Source of the DNA: Spirodela intermedia
Lineage: Eukaryota > Streptophyta > Magnoliopsida > Alismatales > Araceae
NCBI GenBank assembly: GCA_902729315.2
Contig: LR746270.1
Span: 1,501,001 to 1,565,000, forward strand
Length of the DNA stretch: 64,000 nucleotides
Reading direction: 5' to 3'
The number at the start of each line of letters is the position of its first letter. Position 1 is the stretch's first letter. Made by a program: the position numbers and the translations under genes. Shown here piece by piece: positions 60,308 through 64,000 of the stretch. The notes under the pieces are model-generated. The model did no database searches and was not told where the DNA came from. It saw only the letters and a list, made by a program, of their open reading frames with translations.

Positions 60308-60525
60308 CTAGGTGACAACTGTCAAAGATGATTCGACAACTCATTTCATTGATCTCTAGATTTCGCAAGGAGATCTAGAGATTGCCTACGTCGTCTTTGT
60401 CCAAAGAGAGCCTTTGAAGCCATGAACACTGCACGATGATTCTCCCGAATGTTCAGGATTCTAATACATCACCGACGCATCACCATCGCGATGTTGGAAC
60501 TTTTTTTTCTTACTTTTCAAAAACT

Positions 60526-62909
60526 TATTGTCAATATTTATTTATCACATCAAGATATTATTTGTAATTAATATTACTGTCCAAAGACAATATTAATATT
60601 GCACTCAATATCTTATGATGAGAAGTATCATCATTTGAAAATCAAATTACTTATGTGAGCTTTATATTGTTCTTTGTATAGTTTCAAGTTCTGCTTCTAT
60701 TATTTCTACATAGATAAACTCTATTCTTATGTTAAATGGCACCAACTTTAAGACATGAAAAGAGAATGTTATGATAGTTTTCGGTTGCTTGGATCTAAAT
60801 ATTGCATCAAGAGAAGATCGTCTTACAAACTCTTATGATCATGAAGCTTGTCATTCTAGAAGCCTTTAGGGGCACTTTGCTTGAAGTGATCACTAAAAAT
60901 GATAAAGTCGAAACAAGTATTATCTTAACAAAACTTATCTCTATGAAGTATAAAGGCAAGAAAAATATAAAGGAGTACATTCTCAAGATGTCTCATCTTG
61001 CATCATAACTAAAGGCACTGAAGATAGAGCTATCAAAAGATTTGCTTGTGTACTTAGTTTTGATTTCTCTTTGTACACAATTCAATCAATTTAAGGTGAA
61101 CTATAATTGCCAAAGAGACAAATGGTCCATAAATGAGCTCATATCATATTGTGTGCAAGATAAAGAAAGGTTAAAACAAGATAAACATGAGAGTGCTCAT
61201 TTGGCCATGATCTATAAGAACAAAATGAAGAAAAGACCTATAGTCAATGAACCTGAAGATGAAACATCACTAAAGAAATAACAAAAGAAGCAAGATAAGG
61301 AATCTACTTGCTTCTTTTGCTAGCATAGTGACCACATGAAGAAGGATTGTACTAAGTATCATGTTTGACGTATAAAGAAAGGTGACCTTCTCACTTTTGT
61401 TTGGTTAGAGATTAATTTAACTTCTATACCTTTGCACACATGGTAGATAAATTGTGTTGTTACTATTCACATAAGTGTGTCTATGTAGGATTGCCTCCAT
61501 TGTCGTTAGCCAATTGATGATGAAAGATACATCTACTTAGGAGATGTCAATGTAGTAACAATGGAGGCAATAAGGACCTTTAGGTTATAGTTAAAGATTG
61601 GACACTATTTAGATTTAATTAAAACTTATGTTGTATTATCTTTTAGACAAAACTTGATTTTTCTTTATAATTTAGAAATTTGGTTAGAGTTGTCTATTTA
61701 AAAAAGGAAAATTTAGTCTCTTTGATAAATCAAATCATATTGGTATATGTGTTTTATCAAGTCATGATAACTTATATTTACTTGATGTAATGGTTTCATC
61801 TAAGGAAATCCTGCATATCAGTTCAAAGAGTACAAAAAGGAAATTAATCAATGAGAATTATGTTTTGTTATAGCACAAGAGATTAGGTCATATCTCTAAA
61901 AAGAGAATTGATCAACTCATGTTTGATAGAATTCTTGATCCATTTGATTATAAGGATTTTGACACGTGCCGAATGTATCAAGGAGAAAAGAACAAATATA
62001 AAGAAAACAAGTGTCAATCGAGTTTCAAATGTCTTATAATTAATACATATAGATATTTGTAGACCATTCCCTACGGCCTCTTGGAATGGTCAATAATATT
62101 TTATTATATTTATAGACAATTATTCTCGATTTAGTTACTTATATCTTATTCATAAAAAGTTTCAATCACTAGATGTATTCAAGAAATATAAGGCCGAAGT
62201 TGAGAATCAACTCAACAAACAAATTAAGGCCATCAGACTAGACTGTGGTGATGAATACTACAGTAGATATGATAGATCAGGTGAACAACATTCAAGACCT
62301 TTCGCTAAATTTCTAGAGGAATGCGACATCATCTCATAGTACATTACGCTAGGATCTCCTAGCATGAATGATATTGCTGAACAACGAAACAGAACACTTA
62401 AAGATATGGTAAGGAGTATGATTAGTCAATCTACCATATTAGATAACCTCTGGAAAGAAGCACTAAAAACTGCAACTTATTTGTTTAATCGGATTCCAAC
62501 TAAGACAATTGTTAATACTCCTTATGAGCTTTGGACATGCAATAAGTCTAGTTTAAAGTATTTGTACATTTGGGGTTGTTCGGGAGAGGTAAGACCTAAT
62601 GAAAGAAAACTTGACTCTAAAATAGTTAGTTACTACTTTGTTGGATACCTAGAGAGGTCTAAAGAATATAAATTTTTATAATCCCACTACAAAGGTTATT
62701 TTTGAGAAAGAAAATACTTATTTCTTTGAAGATGTTGAGTTTATAGGAGGAGATAAGGTTACAGACATTGATTTTGAAGAAGAATATGTCAATATTCTTT
62801 TTATTACTATTGACAATTATCTTGATGACATCATCTTGGCTAACATTGATCAAGAAGCAACTTCAAATCAAAATCATGTCATCATGTCTCCTACTTCAAA
62901 ATAACAAAC
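60526..62909 (+). mobile_element. Degenerate Ty1/copia element, 5' portion (gag to integrase)
   Basis: Plus-strand remnants run in the normal copia order. Gag-like sequence covers about 60,735-61,280 (ISMKYKGKKNIKEYI and SINELISYCVQDKERLKQDK). A zinc-knuckle-like stretch is near 61,305-61,350. Protease-spacer remnants follow, then integrase from about 62,040 to 62,690 (SPSMNDIAEQRNRTLKDMVR, YLFNRIPTKTIVNTPYELW). The frames are broken by stops and shifts, so no functional polyprotein remains. It ends just after integrase, where P450-derived sequence begins at about 62,910. It belongs to a different copia lineage from the element at 52271-55401, and no LTR of its own is clear. Confidence 0.8.
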
Positions 62910-63080
62910 TCATGATGTAGATGACTGAGGATACTGAAGCAGATGATGAAGGAGAAGAAGAAGAAGAAGAAAACGATGATGATGATCAAGAAGAAATAAA
63001 TGAAGAAGAAGGGTCGTTGGGATGGTAGAGATCTTGGCGTAGCAACTTAATGACAGAGTCAACGGGGCCGAAAGAAGAAC

Positions 63081-63328
63081 CTTTAGCTTCTCTACGTGGA
63101 ACGCTGGGTTGATGATCTTCATGTGCATCGCCCACTTCTCTCCGTCGTAGCTTAAGAGTCCGCCAGTGAGGAGCTGCCCAAGAGGACCGAGCTTCGGCTT
63201 CCCGATGTGGCCAGACTTGTTCAAGAGGACATCTCTGATGAGAAGAGGGTCGGCGATGATCACCCGGGGACTTACCCCCAACCAGGTCATACTAACCTTG
63301 CCTACATCACGCCAAGATACAGTCAAGA

Positions 63329-63378
<50 letters not shown>

Positions 63379-63681
63379 ACACATGTCGAGAGAGAGAGAG
63401 AGAGAGAGACCGTAGGTCTTGACGATCTGGTGGTGGAAGGGGAGGACTCGAGGGGGGATATCATGAGAGAAGGGCATGGGCTTCGATTTGGTCTCCCTGA
63501 TGTCGCCGAAGAGGAAACGGTAGGAGGTCCCGTCGATCCCCTGCGCCCGGAGCTTCCTCTCCGTGCTCCTCGGCGTCCACCACACCCACCGCAGCGTCCT
63601 CAGAACCCATCCCAGCAGCAGAACCCCGGCCGCCCATCCCCCCCATCCAACGCCGTCGACGAGGAAGCGGCCGCCAGCCAT
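63081..63681 (-). pseudogene. CYP72A-like P450 fragment, exons 1-2 only
   Basis: Exon 1 (63681-63411, 271 bp) keeps the frame but has lost 21 bp, so IRET joins KSKP directly. The deletion falls between short ctccctg repeats present in the intact gene. Exon 2 (63301-63081, 221 bp) has the same length and splice sites as the parent, with substitutions such as LIRDV and AMHMK. Exons 3-4, with the I-helix, ExxR and haem Cys, are absent because the sequence passes into the copia remnant inside intron 2. It cannot make an active enzyme. Confidence 0.9.
63331..63376. repeat. (AT)n microsatellite in copied P450 intron 1
   Basis: Twenty-three AT units. The parent intron has only a short tatata at this place. 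Confidence 0.93.
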
Positions 63682-63860
63682 CTCTTCCTCTACCAGCACT
63701 GGCCACGGCCTTCCCTCTACATCCACTGATTGGTGATGGCTTGTCCCGAAGTAGATGTAATGGCCCCCCTCCCCCCACGTTTCTCACATTTCCCCGCAAG
63801 ATCCACCGCTTTGACCTTTCAACTGCGCCGACATATTGCATTTCTCACTCTCTCTCTCAC

Positions 63861-63903
<43 letters not shown>

Positions 63904-64000
63904 ACTCGTCATGGCTGATGGGGGAAGGGAATGGATCCGTAGGGAGGTGCGAGGATGGTGAGGGTGGCCCTCCACAAGGTGGCGAGGAAGAGGGGGATGA
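63682..64000. other. Upstream flank of the P450 copy
   Basis: Diverged match to the parent P450 promoter up to about 63,850, then (TGTC)n at 63863-63890 running into CT repeats. No gene is seen before the window ends. Confidence 0.6.

Larger units (their letters stand above)
56205..60525 (+). mobile_element. Outer solo LTR remnant (copy A), interrupted
   Basis: The two ends, 56205-57035 and 60308-60525, are parts of one LTR in forward orientation. They match the internal region of copy B from about its base 224 to about base 1150. Its own TG... start and ...CA end are missing. It is split by copy C, with the imperfect duplication ttagg (57031-57035) and ctagg (60308-60312). It is the most diverged of the three copies. 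Confidence 0.78.
62910..63900. repeat. Second copy of the P450 5' half (intron 2 to promoter)
   Basis: Collinear with about 50849-51850 of the intact P450 gene: part of intron 2, exon 2, intron 1, exon 1 and some promoter. Intron 1 is altered by an (AT)n expansion at 63331-63376. Confidence 0.9.

Noticed and set aside
55402-62909. Inversion that split one copia element into left and right halves
   Set aside because: Re-inverting would reverse the EBP2 copy relative to the P450 copy and break the collinearity with the parent block; both fragments also contain integrase.
1-64000. CRISPR arrays, bacterial operons, phage or an organelle insertion
   Set aside because: All recognisable genes are plant nuclear with spliceosomal introns; no direct-repeat/spacer array or plastid/mitochondrial gene was seen.

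Overview
This is a nuclear chromosome segment of a flowering plant. The evidence is multi-exon genes with GT-AG introns, plant-only families (myosin VIII, TCP, PPR-E, DUF4408/DUF761, RHL1, CYP72-clan P450), Ty1/copia retroelements and 1.6-kb LTRs. Several single-exon genes and first exons are very GC-rich (Kunitz inhibitor, PPR, TCP, EBP2, P450) while intergenic DNA is AT-rich. That bimodality is common in monocots, but the species is not identified. GA/CT dinucleotide tracts recur next to gene starts.

Layout, left to right. The 3' part of DNA ligase 1 (+) is followed by a Kunitz-type inhibitor (+), which converges on a PPR-E protein (-). A complete class VIII myosin gene (-) follows: 23 coding exons and about 1164 aa, with one apparent 1-bp frameshift in exon 18. 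Next are a DUF4408/DUF761 membrane protein (-), a 6-kb gene-poor stretch, a three-exon gene for a small Cys-rich membrane protein with a basic tail (+), a class I TCP factor (-), an E2F-associated phosphoprotein homologue (-) head-to-head with a RING-H2 E3 ligase (+), a 7.4-kb stretch without a confident gene, RHL1 (-), the rRNA-processing protein EBP2 (-) and a CYP72A-like cytochrome P450 (-).

From about 52.3 kb to the right edge the window is repeat-dominated. A minus-strand copia element (LTR, RNase H, RT, part of integrase) abuts a second, decayed copy of the EBP2-P450 block. That copy holds a truncated EBP2 pseudogene, the EBP2-P450 spacer, and P450 exons 1-2 only. Between its two halves lie a three-level nest of solo LTRs of one family and a plus-strand copia gag-integrase remnant. 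The inner LTR has an exact 5-bp target-site duplication, and the middle one a 4-of-5 match.

The genes do not form a pathway. Several are housekeeping nuclear genes (LIG1 for replication and repair, RHL1 for topoisomerase VI and endoreduplication, EBP2 for ribosome biogenesis, the EAPP homologue for cell cycle). The most informative feature is the duplicated and TE-shredded EBP2-P450 block with its datable nested LTRs.
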